Positions 1 through 7,764 of a DNA stretch of 64,000 nucleotides are shown here, piece by piece; within the stretch, counting starts at the first letter, position 1, and the number at the start of each line of letters is the position of its first letter. The stretch lies in the NCBI RefSeq assembly GCF_000426385.1, contig NZ_AUFG01000003.1, positions 1 to 64,000 of the forward strand. The letters run 5' to 3'. A model generated the notes under the pieces. It ran no database searches, was not told where the DNA came from, and saw only the letters and a list, made by a program, of their open reading frames with translations. Made by a program: the position numbers and the translations under genes. The stretch is from Arsenicicoccus bolidensis DSM 15745. Lineage in GTDB: Bacteria; Actinomycetota; Actinomycetes; Actinomycetales; Dermatophilaceae.

Positions 1-7
1 CCGGAAC

Positions 8-94
8 TGAGCTCCCGGCTCACGATTGGTCGTCTGTGGGGCTTGGAACCCCTTCCGGGCGACGCGAAGTGAGCTCCCGGCTCACGAATGGTCG
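8..94. repeat. duplicated palindromic element at window start
   Basis: Two 25-bp copies (8-32 and 70-94) differ at one base and lie 62 bp apart. Each contains the inverted repeat TGAGC-tcccg-GCTCA, extended to GTGAGC/GCTCAC in the second copy. They sit just past the stop codon of the sugar kinase, where a transcription terminator would be expected. The duplication resembles the other palindromic intergenic elements in this window. Function is inferred. Confidence 0.6.
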
Positions 95-121
95 CGCGGG
101 AGGTGGACGCGGCGGGCCGGG

Positions 122-1042
122 TCAGAGTTCTGCGCGGGTGGGCGGGTTGGCGCCGGCGCGCGAGACGGTGATGGCGCCGCACGCCACCGCCCGCTCGATC
201 GCGGGGCGCACGTCCTGCAGCGAGGCCGTGCGGAGGCGGTCGCGCGCCTCGACCGAACCGACCAGGCCGGCGTCGAGCAGCCCCGAGATCAGGCCTGACA
301 TGAACGAGTCTCCGGCTCCCACGGTGTCGATGACGGTGGTGCGGGTGGCCTCGGCGACGAGCCGCTCGCCGGTGCGGGGCAGCAGCACCAGCGCGCCCTG
401 GCCGCCGCGCGTGACGATGACGAGCTCGGGCCCGAGGCGGCCCCACAGCTCCATGATCTGGTCGGGCGTCGCCTCGGGATAGAGCCACTCGACGTCCTCG
501 TCGCTGGCCTTGACCACGTCCGAGAGGCCGACCAGCTGCTCGATGCGCTGCCGGACCTCCTCGGGGGTGCCCATGATCGTGGGTCGGGCGTTGGGGTCGT
601 AGGACACGGTGCCCGTCGCCCGCGCGCGCAGCGCCGCGTCGACCACCGCTGAACCGCCCGGCTCGAGGGTCGCCGCGATCGAGCCGGTGTGCAGGTGTCC
701 GACGGGCTCCTCGTCGAGCGCCCCCGCGACGTCCCACAGCAGCTCGAAGTCGTAGGTCGCGCCACCGGCCGGGTCCAGCGTCGCCTTGGCCGTCGAGGTC
801 GACTCCGCCTGGTCGGACCCGTCCGTCAGCGTCAGCAGCCGCTCCTGCACCAGGTGGGCACGCACCATCTCGCCATACGTGTCCCGCCCGAACTGCGTGG
901 CGAACTGGACGGGATGTCCCAGCCGCGCGAGGCCGATGGCGACGTTGGCCGGGCTGCCGCCCGGGTGCTCGTCGACGGCTCCGCCCTGGCGGTGGACGAT
1001 GTCGACGAGGGACTCTCCGACGACGAGCAGGCGGTCGGTCAT
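122..1042 (-). CDS. PfkB-family carbohydrate kinase (fructokinase-like)
   Basis: A 306-residue cytosolic kinase of the ribokinase/PfkB family, expected to phosphorylate a sugar such as fructose with ATP. The N-terminal strand (LLVVGESLVDIV, from residue 5) is followed by the substrate glycines HPGGSPANVAIGLARLG (26-42). The C-terminal signature DTVGAGDSFMSG (239-250) carries the catalytic base Asp245. The start is the ATG that begins exactly at the family N-terminus; the frame stays open further upstream, but that part has no similarity to kinases. It is divergent from the DUF4245 gene with about 110 bp between them. Exact substrate is not readable from sequence. Confidence 0.9.
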   Translation of the reverse strand: MTDRLLVVGESLVDIVHRQGGAVDEHPGGSPANVAIGLARLGHPVQFATQFGRDTYGEMVRAHLVQERLLTLTDGSDQAESTSTAKATLDPAGGATYDFELLWDVAGALDEEPVGHLHTGSIAATLEPGGSAVVDAALRARATGTVSYDPNARPTIMGTPEEVRQRIEQLVGLSDVVKASDEDVEWLYPEATPDQIMELWGRLGPELVIVTRGGQGALVLLPRTGERLVAEATRTTVIDTVGAGDSFMSGLISGLLDAGLVGSVEARDRLRTASLQDVRPAIERAVACGAITVSRAGANPPTRAEL

Positions 1043-1154
1043 GCGGGTGACTCCTCGGGGCGGCGGTGGCTCGGGCCCCTCAGTATCCCCCGGTCGTCGC
1101 GGACCCGCCTGGCGTGGTTGGCCCTTGACCCGTCTCATCGGGGACGATGGCCTC

Positions 1155-1736
1155 ATGAGCACCAGCGCCTCCGCGGACCCCTCGAGCGACCAGCAGCGTC
1201 CGCCCCGGCGCAACCCGCACGCGATGGGCGCCTTCACCTCGATGGTGCTGTCGACGGTGGTGGTGACGGCGGTGGTGCTGGCGTTCTTCGCGCTCGTGGC
1301 GCGTCCCGACACCGTGGCCCGGCCCAGCGTCGACGTGCCTGCCGTCGTGACCGAGGCGCGCCGCAGCACCGGCTGGCAGCTCTCGCAGCTCGACGGCCTG
1401 GGGGAGGGCTGGGTCGCCAACTCTGCGCGGCTCGAGCCCGAGGCGGACGGCCTGCGGACGTGGCACGTGGGGTACGTCAAGGACCAGGAGTACGTCGCCC
1501 TCGACCAGACCGCCAAGGCCACCGACGGCTGGGTCACGGCGCAGACCAAGGGACGCACCCCGGCCGGGGCCATGACGGTGGGCGGGGTCCCGGTCGACAG
1601 CTACACGGACCCGCGCAACGGTGACTGCACCCTGGTGCGGCGCGGCGGCGACGCTCTGACCAGCGTGATCGAGACGACGGGCACCTGCGCCGAGGCCGCG
1701 GCCCAGGCGCAGAAGCTGTCGCCCGCCCTGCGCTGA
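1155..1736 (+). CDS. DUF4245 family membrane-anchored protein
   Basis: A 193-residue protein with a short charged N-terminus, one transmembrane helix (about residues 30-52, SMVLSTVVVTAVVLAFFALV) and an extracytoplasmic domain. The Trp/Gly-rich stretch (WQLSQLDGLGEGWVANSARL) and the later 'TWHVGYVKDQEYVALDQ' type strands are typical of DUF4245, an actinobacterial family of unknown function. It lies just upstream of xseB in the same direction, a neighbourhood I recall as common for this family. Function unknown. Confidence 0.85.
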   Translation: MSTSASADPSSDQQRPPRRNPHAMGAFTSMVLSTVVVTAVVLAFFALVARPDTVARPSVDVPAVVTEARRSTGWQLSQLDGLGEGWVANSARLEPEADGLRTWHVGYVKDQEYVALDQTAKATDGWVTAQTKGRTPAGAMTVGGVPVDSYTDPRNGDCTLVRRGGDALTSVIETTGTCAEAAAQAQKLSPALR

Positions 1737-1833
1737 CCCCGCGTCGGCCTGGCCCCGACCCGGCCACCGGGGTGGCACACGTGTCGGCGCCGACCTCTTC
1801 TGACCGATCGGCCCGCGCGCCTAGGGTGGGTCC

Positions 1834-2103
1834 ATGGCCGACCTGAAGCCCCCGAGCACCGAGCGTCCGATCGAGGACCTGACCTACGAGCAGGCCCGCG
1901 ACGAGCTGGTGACCATCGTGTCTCAGCTCGAGGCGGGGCAGCTGCCGCTCGAGGACAGCCTGCGTCTGTGGGAGCGGGGCGAGGCGCTGGCCGCGCACTG
2001 CTCCACGTGGCTCGACCAGGCGGAGGCCCGCCTGACCGGTGACGCCCCCGCGTCGGCTCCCGGCGCCAAGGCCAACGCCGACGGGGAGAGCGACGAGGCC
2101 TGA
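1834..2103 (+). CDS. xseB: exodeoxyribonuclease VII small subunit
   Basis: An 89-residue small subunit of ExoVII, which with XseA degrades single-stranded DNA to oligonucleotides. The core LTYEQARDELVTIVSQLEAG-QLPLEDSLRLWERGEALA is diagnostic, forming the helical hairpin that binds the XseA C-terminus. It is converging with xseA, about 105 bp apart, so the two subunits are encoded on opposite strands here. The Ala/Asp-rich tail after about residue 70 is not conserved. Confidence 0.95.
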   Translation: MADLKPPSTERPIEDLTYEQARDELVTIVSQLEAGQLPLEDSLRLWERGEALAAHCSTWLDQAEARLTGDAPASAPGAKANADGESDEA

Positions 2104-2128
2104 GCCGTCCCACCCGCCGTCTCTCTCC

Positions 2129-2186
2129 CACGATCGTGATTGTCTGGTCCAAGGAAGGTGGACGAAACACTCACGATCTTCGTGAG
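2129..2186. terminator. hairpins between convergent xseB and xseA
   Basis: The short gap between the convergent genes has a 10-bp perfect palindrome CACGATCGTG (2129-2138). It also has a stem-loop CTCACGA-tct-TCGTGAG (2170-2186). No U-tract follows, as is common in high-GC actinobacteria. A bidirectional terminator is the likely role, but this is inferred from position and symmetry only. Confidence 0.5.
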
Positions 2187-2208
2187 GCGGCGGGGGGCGG
2201 GGACGGGG

Positions 2209-3441
2209 TCAGCCGAGGACGCGGACGCCGAAGTCGCCCGTCGCCACCCGCACCCGCAGCAGCTCCTCGGGCTCGACGTCGTCGCGGTCGGTGACGACCG
2301 ACCCGTCGCGGTGCTGCACCACGGCATAGCCGCGCTCGAGAGTCCCCAGCGGTGACAGCGCCCGCAGCCGTCCGGCCAGCCCGTCGAGGCGCGCCTGGTC
2401 ACGGTGGATCCCCGCCTCGATCCGCCGCGTGACCCGGTCGAGCAGCGCCCCGATCTCGGTGCGCCGTTGGTCGACCAGCGTCACGGGCTGCGCCATCACC
2501 GGCCGAGACCGTATGGCGGACAGGCCGCGCCGCTCCCGATCGACATACAGCTGCAGCGCGCGCTCGATCCGCCCGCGGGCGACCGCCACGACCTCCTGCT
2601 GCTCGGCGAGGTCGGGCACGACGCGCTTGCCGGCGTCGGTCGGGGTGGAGGCACGCCAGTCGGCGACGTGGTCGAGCAGGGGCGTGTCCTCGTGGTGGCC
2701 GATGGCGCTGACGACCGGGGTGAAGCAGTCGGAGACGCACCGCACGAGCGCCTCGTTGCTGAACGGCAGCAGGTCCTCGACCGAGCCGCCGCCGCGGGCG
2801 ATGACGATGACGTCGACCTCGCGGTAGGCGTCGAGCTCGCGCACGGCGGCGCTGACCTCGGCGACGGCGTTGACGCCCTGCACCGCCACCTGGCGGACCT
2901 CGAACTGCGTTGCGGGCCAACGCCGCAGGGCGTTCTGCACGACGTCGTGCTCGGCCTGCGAGGCGCGCCCGCAGATCAGTCCGACCCGGCGTGGCAGGAA
3001 CGGCAGCGGTCGCTTGCGGGCCGGGTCGAACAGCCCCTCGGCGCGCATGACCGACTTGAGGTGCTCGAGCCGGGCCAGCAGCTCGCCGACGCCGACGGCG
3101 CGGACCTGGCGCCCCTCGAGCTGCAGCGTCCCGCGCTTCGTCCAGAACGTCGGACGCGCCTGGACGACGACCCGGGCCCCGCTCGACAGCGGCGTCGGCA
3201 TACGGTCGATCGCCTGTCCCGGCAGGGTGACGGTGAGGGACATGTCCACGTCCGGGTCGCGCAGCGTCAGGAAGGCGAGGCCGGCCCCGGGCCGACGGTT
3301 GAGCTGGACGACCTGCCCCTCGACCCACAGCCCGGACATCTTGTCGACGTAGTCCGCGATCTTCATCGACAGGACCCGCACCGGCCACGGCTGCTCCGCG
3401 GTGGTCTGGTTGGCGCGTTCGGGCAGGTCGGGGCCGGGCAT
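2209..3441 (-). CDS. xseA: exodeoxyribonuclease VII large subunit
   Basis: The 410-residue catalytic subunit of ExoVII. An N-terminal OB-fold (KMSGLWVEGQVVQLNRRPGAG...FLTLRDPDVDMSLT) is followed by the nuclease domain with PARKRPLPFLPRRVGLICGRAS, the conserved VIVIARGGGSVEDLLPFSNE and AIGHHEDTPLLDHVADWRASTPTDAG. A C-terminal coiled region and the ending LERGYAVVQ are also typical. The start is ATG with the usual short N-terminal tail; an in-frame extension of about 135 codons upstream has no family similarity. Convergent with xseB. Confidence 0.95.
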   Translation of the reverse strand: MPGPDLPERANQTTAEQPWPVRVLSMKIADYVDKMSGLWVEGQVVQLNRRPGAGLAFLTLRDPDVDMSLTVTLPGQAIDRMPTPLSSGARVVVQARPTFWTKRGTLQLEGRQVRAVGVGELLARLEHLKSVMRAEGLFDPARKRPLPFLPRRVGLICGRASQAEHDVVQNALRRWPATQFEVRQVAVQGVNAVAEVSAAVRELDAYREVDVIVIARGGGSVEDLLPFSNEALVRCVSDCFTPVVSAIGHHEDTPLLDHVADWRASTPTDAGKRVVPDLAEQQEVVAVARGRIERALQLYVDRERRGLSAIRSRPVMAQPVTLVDQRRTEIGALLDRVTRRIEAGIHRDQARLDGLAGRLRALSPLGTLERGYAVVQHRDGSVVTDRDDVEPEELLRVRVATGDFGVRVLG

Positions 3442-3523
3442 GCCCCTGAGCGTATGACGCCCCGCCGTCACCCGGGGTGACGCCTCGAGGGATGGTGGGC
3501 GTGTCGGGGTCAGCGGCGGCGCG

Positions 3524-3865
3524 CTACTTGGTCTCGTTCGGGTGACGCGTGTGGCAGCGGACGAGAACCACCGTGCGGCCGTCGACGTAGAACCAGAGAC
3601 GGCCCCCGCCGGACAGCTTGTGCTGCCACTGCTCGTGGACCCGCCCGCCGCGCGTAACGGTGGCGAGGACATCTCGTAGCGGGTGATTCCCAGCCTGCCG
3701 CTCAAGGGGCGTCCGGGTGAGGAAGTCCCAGGCGTCGGCGAGGGCATTGCCCTGGGTGGCCCGCAGGTCCGCCCACCCCTTCTCGGTCTCGCTGCTTCCA
3801 AAGACGATGGTGAACTCGCCGCTCTTGATGGGCCTGTGGGCGACACCTCCTCGCTTGGCCATCAT
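3524..3865 (-). CDS. RelE-like toxin of a type II toxin-antitoxin pair
   Basis: A 113-residue small basic protein whose C-terminal half (GGGRLWFYVDGRTVVLVRCHTRHPNETK) resembles RelE-superfamily mRNA interferase-like toxins. That superfamily has beta strands ending in basic/His residues. Its start codon overlaps the antitoxin stop by the ATGA 4-mer, so the pair is translationally coupled, antitoxin first. A start one codon later is equally possible. Activity on ribosomes is a family inference. Confidence 0.7.
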   Translation of the reverse strand: MMAKRGGVAHRPIKSGEFTIVFGSSETEKGWADLRATQGNALADAWDFLTRTPLERQAGNHPLRDVLATVTRGGRVHEQWQHKLSGGGRLWFYVDGRTVVLVRCHTRHPNETK

Positions 3866-4335
3866 GCGAGGCGCGGGTCGGGGACGGGCACGGGGTCGTC
3901 ATACCACCCGATGTCCTCGACTCGGGTGTACCCGGCCGCCATGGCCTCGGCCGTGGCATGCCACTCGTGCAGCTCCACCAAGAAGGGTCCGAAGTCGCGG
4001 ACCGCGGCGCATGCGCGGGCCGTGGCCACGATAGACCGGGCGAACTCGGTGCGCCCGCCATCCGACAGGAACGCCATCCAGGGGAGACGGGACTGGAGCC
4101 GCTCGACGAAGGGCACGTCGTCCGGGCCGAGCGAAGCGGCGATGAGGTCCGCCGCGAGGTTGAGGACCGTGAACTGACGTTCGTGGTCGCTCTTGCGCGT
4201 GAGGACGAGGCTCTCCCCGTCGCGGCGCGTGATCTCGACTGGCCCCTCCTCAGCGGCCCGGAACACGTCAGCGCTGTGACGGGACAGGTCCGAGGACGGC
4301 ACGACGCGGGAGGTGGTAGGAGGCATGCGCACCAT
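3862..4335 (-). CDS. Phd/YefM-type antitoxin with long C-terminal domain
   Basis: A 157-residue protein. The N-terminal 50 residues (VVPSSDLSRHSADVFRAAEEGPVEITRRDGESLVLTRKSD) match the Phd/YefM DNA-binding antitoxin fold. The C-terminal 100 residues are longer than in classical Phd and end in an acidic, Pro-rich tail likely to wrap the toxin. Two possible starts exist (4335 and 4326) and neither has a clear ribosome binding site. An 18-bp palindrome abuts the start, so the promoter and operator lie there and a leaderless or short-leader mRNA is likely. Confidence 0.75.
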   Translation of the reverse strand: MVRMPPTTSRVVPSSDLSRHSADVFRAAEEGPVEITRRDGESLVLTRKSDHERQFTVLNLAADLIAASLGPDDVPFVERLQSRLPWMAFLSDGGRTEFARSIVATARACAAVRDFGPFLVELHEWHATAEAMAAGYTRVEDIGWYDDPVPVPDPRLA

Positions 4336-4339
4336 TCTA

Positions 4340-4357
4340 TTCTGAACGTGTTCAGAA
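4340..4357. promoter_or_regulatory. 18-bp palindromic operator of the toxin-antitoxin operon
   Basis: TTCTGAAC-gt-GTTCAGAA is a perfect inverted repeat with 8-bp arms and a 2-bp spacer, ending 5 bp before the first possible antitoxin start. Position and symmetry fit an autoregulatory operator bound by the Phd/YefM-type antitoxin. It overlaps the only plausible promoter position for the operon. Confidence 0.65.
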
Positions 4358-4408
4358 GCGAACCCGGATTGCTCCAGCGCGGTGCAGGGTCGGCCCAGTC
4401 TGCTCGCC

Positions 4409-4414
4409 TAGACT
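4409..4414 (+). promoter_or_regulatory. candidate -10 box (TAGACT) for ispH
   Basis: TAGACT lies 6 bp upstream of the GTG start of ispH, the spacing expected if transcription starts on the G of the start codon. With no Shine-Dalgarno sequence between them, this suggests a leaderless mRNA, a common actinobacterial arrangement. No good -35 box was identified. Confidence 0.45.
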
Positions 4415-4420
4415 TGCTGG

Positions 4421-5428
4421 GTGACTGACTCGCAGACTGACCACAAGCGCGTCCTGCTGGCCGCCCCGCGCGGCTACTGCGCCGGCGTCGACCGCGCCGT
4501 CGTGACGGTGGAGAAGGCCCTGGAGCTCTACGGCCCGCCCGTCTACGTGCGCAAGCAGATCGTCCACAACAAGCACGTCGTCTCCACGCTCGAGAAGCGC
4601 GGCGCGATCTTCGTCGACGAGACCGACGAGGTGCCCGAGGGTGCCACCGTCGTCTTCAGCGCCCACGGCGTCGCGCCGGTCGTGCACGAGGAGGCGTCCC
4701 GCCTGCAGCTCAAGACCATCGACGCGACCTGCCCCCTGGTGACCAAGGTCCACCGCGAGGCCGTGCGGTTCGCGGGCGACGACTTCGACATCCTCCTGAT
4801 CGGCCACGAGGGGCACGAGGAGGTCGTGGGCACGAGCGGCGAGGCGCCCGAGCACATCACGATCGTCGACAACCCCGACGCCGTGGAGCACGTGACCGTG
4901 CGCGACCCCGACAAGGTCGTGTGGCTCTCGCAGACCACACTCTCCGTCGACGAGACGATGGAGACGGTGCGCCGCCTGCGCGAGAAGTTCCCCAACCTGC
5001 AGGACCCGCCGAGCGACGACATCTGCTACGCCACGCAGAACCGCCAGCTCGCCGTCAAGCAGATGGCCCCCGACACCGACCTGATGATCGTGGTCGGCTC
5101 GCGCAACTCCTCCAACTCGGTGCGTCTGGTCGAGGTCGCGGTGGAGCACGGCGCTCAGGCTGGGTACCTCGTGGACTACGCCGACGAGATCGACGAGGCC
5201 TGGCTCGAGGGCGTGGCGACGGTGGGCGTGACCAGCGGCGCGAGCGTGCCGGAGGTGCTGGTGCGCGACGTGCTCGACTGGCTGGCGGCGCGGGGGTATG
5301 CCGACGTGAAGCCCGTCGTGGCGGCCGAGGAGTCGCTGCTGTTCGCCTTGCCCATGGAGCTACGCAAGGAGCTCAAGGCGCGCGGCCAGTCCGACAAGAT
5401 GCGGCACGACGCCGGATCGCTGCACTGA
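4421..5428 (+). CDS. ispH: 4-hydroxy-3-methylbut-2-enyl diphosphate reductase
   Basis: The 335-residue last enzyme of the MEP isoprenoid pathway, reducing HMBPP to IPP and DMAPP with a [4Fe-4S] cluster. The three cluster cysteines are present: Cys20 ([12 protein letters not shown]), Cys104 ([11 protein letters not shown]) and Cys202 ([11 protein letters not shown]). The His motifs VHNKHVV and [12 protein letters not shown] and the [10 protein letters not shown] motif are also present. The length is normal. It starts with GTG, probably leaderless. It is divergent from the toxin-antitoxin pair that separates it from xseA. Confidence 0.97.
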   Translation: MTDSQTDHKRVLLAAPRGYCAGVDRAVVTVEKALELYGPPVYVRKQIVHNKHVVSTLEKRGAIFVDETDEVPEGATVVFSAHGVAPVVHEEASRLQLKTIDATCPLVTKVHREAVRFAGDDFDILLIGHEGHEEVVGTSGEAPEHITIVDNPDAVEHVTVRDPDKVVWLSQTTLSVDETMETVRRLREKFPNLQDPPSDDICYATQNRQLAVKQMAPDTDLMIVVGSRNSSNSVRLVEVAVEHGAQAGYLVDYADEIDEAWLEGVATVGVTSGASVPEVLVRDVLDWLAARGYADVKPVVAAEESLLFALPMELRKELKARGQSDKMRHDAGSLH

Positions 5429-5510
5429 CCCGTGCGTCTGCTGTGGACGGTGAGGTTGGGACGCCTGACTCAGGTGCCGCCGGCGCTGCGGGTGCTGCCG
5501 GGGAGGCGTC

Positions 5511-5780
5511 GTGGCGCGTGACCTGTGGAGCGACCCCGCGACCGTGCGCAACGGCTGGATCCTGACGACGGTCGTCGTGGGCGTCGGCCTGGTGTGCGAT
5601 GCGCTGGGCGCGGTGTTCCTGCGCGACTGGCTGATGCTGATCAGCGTCGCCATCGCCGTGGCCTTCGTATGGCGCAGCGTCCGGCTGCACGACGGCATCG
5701 CCATGCTCAACAACGGGCTCGGGCTCGTCCTCGCCCTCCTCGGGGCGGGCTATGTCCTGCTGGCGGCGCTCGCCACCTGA
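5511..5780 (+). CDS. small membrane protein, unknown function
   Basis: An 89-residue protein beginning MARDLWSDPATVRNGW, followed by three hydrophobic stretches. These are residues 17-38 (ILTTVVVGVGLVCDALGAVFL), 40-54 (WLMLISVAIAVAFVW) and 66-87 (NNGLGLVLALLGAGYVLLAAL), so it is probably a three-helix inner membrane protein. It follows ispH by 82 bp in the same direction and might be co-transcribed. I do not recognise the family. Confidence 0.6.
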   Translation: MARDLWSDPATVRNGWILTTVVVGVGLVCDALGAVFLRDWLMLISVAIAVAFVWRSVRLHDGIAMLNNGLGLVLALLGAGYVLLAALAT

Positions 5781-5819
5781 CCTCCGTCTCAAGCTCCGCT
5801 CCCCGTCTCGAGATCCGCT

Positions 5820-5867
5820 CCCCGTCTGGTGCTGCAGCCCCCGTCTGGTGCTGCAGCACCAGACGGG
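5820..5867. repeat. direct repeat plus 28-bp perfect palindrome
   Basis: A unit beginning CCGTCTGGTGCTGCAGC occurs twice in tandem (from 5822 and from 5841). The second copy continues into its own reverse complement, giving a perfect 28-bp palindrome at 5840-5867 centred on CTGCAG. It would form a strong hairpin in RNA and a cruciform in DNA. It could end transcription of the ispH unit. Confidence 0.7.
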
Positions 5868-5923
5868 AGATGGACGCCGAGACGGCGGATGACGGTCGAG
5901 ACGGTGGACGACGGCCGACACAG

Positions 5924-5977
5924 CGACGGCGGTCGAGGCGGCGACGGCGGTCGAGAGGGCGACGGCGGTCGAGGCGG
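5924..5977. repeat. 18-bp tandem repeat, three copies
   Basis: Copies at 5924-5941, 5942-5959 and 5960-5977 share CGACGGCGGTCGAG followed by GCGG or AGGG; only the middle one varies. The array is short and non-coding, preceded by looser related units (gacggtcgag, gacggtggacgacgg). It looks like a slipped-strand minisatellite, not a CRISPR array. Confidence 0.75.
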
Positions 5978-6118
5978 CGCGCTCCGGCATACGGGCTGGC
6001 GCGGGGTGAGGCGCTGCGATGCCTGGGATTGCGGAAGTCTGGGCACGCCTGACGGTGCCCAGGTTTCCGCGATGGCGAGCGGGCAGGATCCGCCCGGGTT
6101 CGACACGTCGGCCTGCGG

Positions 6119-6200
6119 TGCGAAGTCGGGCGGATGTGACTACCTCAGGTGGTCACATCCGCCTGGCGTGCGAAGTCGGGCGGATGTGACTACCTGAGGT
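6119..6200. repeat. 32-bp direct repeat containing a long palindrome
   Basis: Two copies (6119-6150 and 6169-6200) differ at one base, 50 bp apart. The first copy joins with the following bases into an imperfect 35-bp palindrome (6129-6163) with 12-bp perfect arms, GGCGGATGTGAC and GTCACATCCGCC. The second copy keeps only the inner TACCT-g-AGGTA symmetry. Function unknown; it lies about 200 bp upstream of ord. Confidence 0.7.
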
Positions 6201-6326
6201 AGAGATGCGGGGGTGTGCATGGCGCCGGGGGTGGATGAGCGCCACCACGCAAAAGCGTCTGCATAACCCCTCAACCTGGGACAACGTCCGGCCGCACCCC
6301 GTCTCGGCGGGACGATTTCTCGTGTG

Positions 6327-6358
6327 TATCCTCGCGAGCGAGACGTCAGCGGTGACGT
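6327..6358 (+). promoter_or_regulatory. candidate promoter and operator of the ornithine operon
   Basis: A possible -10 box TATCCT (6327-6332) is followed at 6343-6358 by the perfect inverted repeat ACGTCA-gcgg-TGACGT. A repressor bound there would sit on the transcription start, about 65 bp before the ord start codon. No regulator gene lies beside the operon. No cobalamin riboswitch was recognised. The call rests on symmetry and position. Confidence 0.4.
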
Positions 6359-6408
6359 GGGCCACGCCATCTGGCCCGGCCCGCCGGCGCGCGCGACGAG
6401 GAGCAGCG

Positions 6409-7446
6409 ATGCGGCAGATCAGGGTCGTCCAGTGGGGTCTCGGAGCCATGGGCAGCGGCATGGCCAGGCTCATGGCCGGCAAGAGCGGCCTGCAGCTGGT
6501 GGGCGGGATCGACAGCCGCCCCGACTACGTCGGCCAGGACCTCGGCACGGTGCTCGGCATCGACCCGCTCGGCGTGACCGTCACCGACGACCCGAGCAGC
6601 GTGCTGGACACGGACCAGGTCGACTGCGTCGTCATCGCGACGACCTCCTGGGTCAAGGACCAGATCGACGACCTGCGCACGATCCTGCGCGCGGGCATCA
6701 ACTGCGTCTCCATCGCCGAGGAGATGGCGTCCCCCGAGGCGCAGAGCCCCGAGCTCGCGCGTGAGCTGGACGAGCTGGCCAAGGCGGGCGGCGTCTCGAT
6801 CATCGGCACCGGCGTCAACCCGGGTCTGTCCATGGACCTGCTGGTCGTGGCGCTGACGGCCGGCTGCCACGAGGTCACCAGCATCGAGGCGTCCCGCGTC
6901 AACGACCTGTCGCCATACGGCCCGACGGTCATGCGCACCCAGGGCGTCGGCCTGTCCGAGGAGGAGTTCCGCCGGGGCGTCGAGGACGGCAGCGTCGACG
7001 GGCACATCGGCTTCCCCGAGTCCGCGCGGATGATCTCGGACGCGCTCGGCCTCGGCGTCGACCGCATCGAGCAGCGCCGCGAGCCGATCATCTCCACCGT
7101 CCGCCGCGAGACGCCGCACGTGGTGGTCGAGCCCGGCATGGTGGCGGGCTGCAAGCAGACGCTCCTCGGCTACCGCGGCGACGAGGTCGTCCTCACGCTG
7201 GTCCACCCGCAGCAGGTGCTGCCGGAGCTCGAGGGGCAGGGGACCGGCGACTACATCACCATCGAGGGCACCCCGCGGATCCAGATGCAGATCACCCCGG
7301 AGTATGCCGGGGGCACGGCCACCAAGGGCATCGCGGTCAACTGCGTCCCGCGGATCGTGGAGGCCTCGCCGGGCCTCAAGAGCATGCTCGACATCCCCGT
7401 CCCGGCCGCCCTCATGGGCGACTCCGCCTACGCGCGCCGCGTCTGA
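6409..7446 (+). CDS. ord: 2,4-diaminopentanoate dehydrogenase
   Basis: A 345-residue NAD(P)-dependent enzyme that oxidatively deaminates (2R,4S)-2,4-diaminopentanoate to 2-amino-4-oxopentanoate, the third step of the ornithine pathway. The N-terminal Rossmann motif VVQWGLGAMGSGMARLM (6-22) fits the dihydrodipicolinate-reductase-like family, followed by GGIDSRPDYVGQDLG and the substrate segment GTGVNPGLSMDLL. The ATG start has the ribosome site GAGGAG 5 bases upstream. It is first in a tight operon whose order matches the clostridial ornithine cluster, which supports the specific call. Confidence 0.92.
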   Translation: MRQIRVVQWGLGAMGSGMARLMAGKSGLQLVGGIDSRPDYVGQDLGTVLGIDPLGVTVTDDPSSVLDTDQVDCVVIATTSWVKDQIDDLRTILRAGINCVSIAEEMASPEAQSPELARELDELAKAGGVSIIGTGVNPGLSMDLLVVALTAGCHEVTSIEASRVNDLSPYGPTVMRTQGVGLSEEEFRRGVEDGSVDGHIGFPESARMISDALGLGVDRIEQRREPIISTVRRETPHVVVEPGMVAGCKQTLLGYRGDEVVLTLVHPQQVLPELEGQGTGDYITIEGTPRIQMQITPEYAGGTATKGIAVNCVPRIVEASPGLKSMLDIPVPAALMGDSAYARRV

Positions 7447-7473
7447 CGTGGTTGAGCGCCAGGGAGGTTCGTG

Positions 7474-7764
7474 ATGAGTGACGTCGTCGCCGCGGGCGCG
7501 TGGGTCGAGATCGAGCGCGTCCTGCTGGAGCCGGAGCAGCGGTCGCCGCAGCTGCCGGAGGAGACCCGCAGCACCCCTTACGTCCTGCGGATGTCGGGCT
7601 TCCTGGACGCCGAGGCGCGCCTGGGCGACGCGGTCACGATCACGAGCCTTATCGGGCACCAGCACGCGGGGACGTTGCGGCTGGTCAACCCGTCCTACGA
7701 GCACAGCTTCGGCACCACCGTGCCGGAACTGCTCCACATCGGCCTCGGCGAGGAGTGGCGATGA
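7474..7764 (+). CDS. ortA: 2-amino-4-oxopentanoate thiolase, small subunit OrtA
   Basis: A 96-residue small subunit of the PLP-dependent thiolase that cleaves 2-amino-4-oxopentanoate with CoA to acetyl-CoA and D-alanine. The conserved features are GAWVEIERVLLEPEQRSPQLPEET, the central GFL...A.LGD.VTI segment and LVNPSYEHSFGTTVPELLHIG. The ATG at 7474 is preferred over an in-frame GTG three bases earlier because AGGGAGG then lies 6 bases upstream. Its stop overlaps the ortB start by ATGA, as expected for subunits made in equal amounts. Confidence 0.92.
   Translation: MSDVVAAGAWVEIERVLLEPEQRSPQLPEETRSTPYVLRMSGFLDAEARLGDAVTITSLIGHQHAGTLRLVNPSYEHSFGTTVPELLHIGLGEEWR

Larger units (their letters stand above)
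5781..6408. other. 628-bp non-coding stretch with several repeat types
   Basis: No reading frame here resembles a protein. The stretch contains a 28-bp perfect palindrome, an 18-bp tandem triplication, a 32-bp direct repeat built around a 35-bp palindrome, and near its right end the likely promoter and operator of the ornithine operon. It separates the housekeeping block from the ornithine operon. Confidence 0.7.

Noticed and set aside
5924-5977. CRISPR-like array
   Set aside because: The three 18-bp units abut directly without spacers and are low-complexity GACGGC repeats; no cas genes are present.
6200-6408. Cobalamin riboswitch upstream of the B12-dependent ornithine operon
   Set aside because: No B12-box-like sequence or recognisable multi-stem arrangement was found in the leader; only a short dyad and a possible -10 box.
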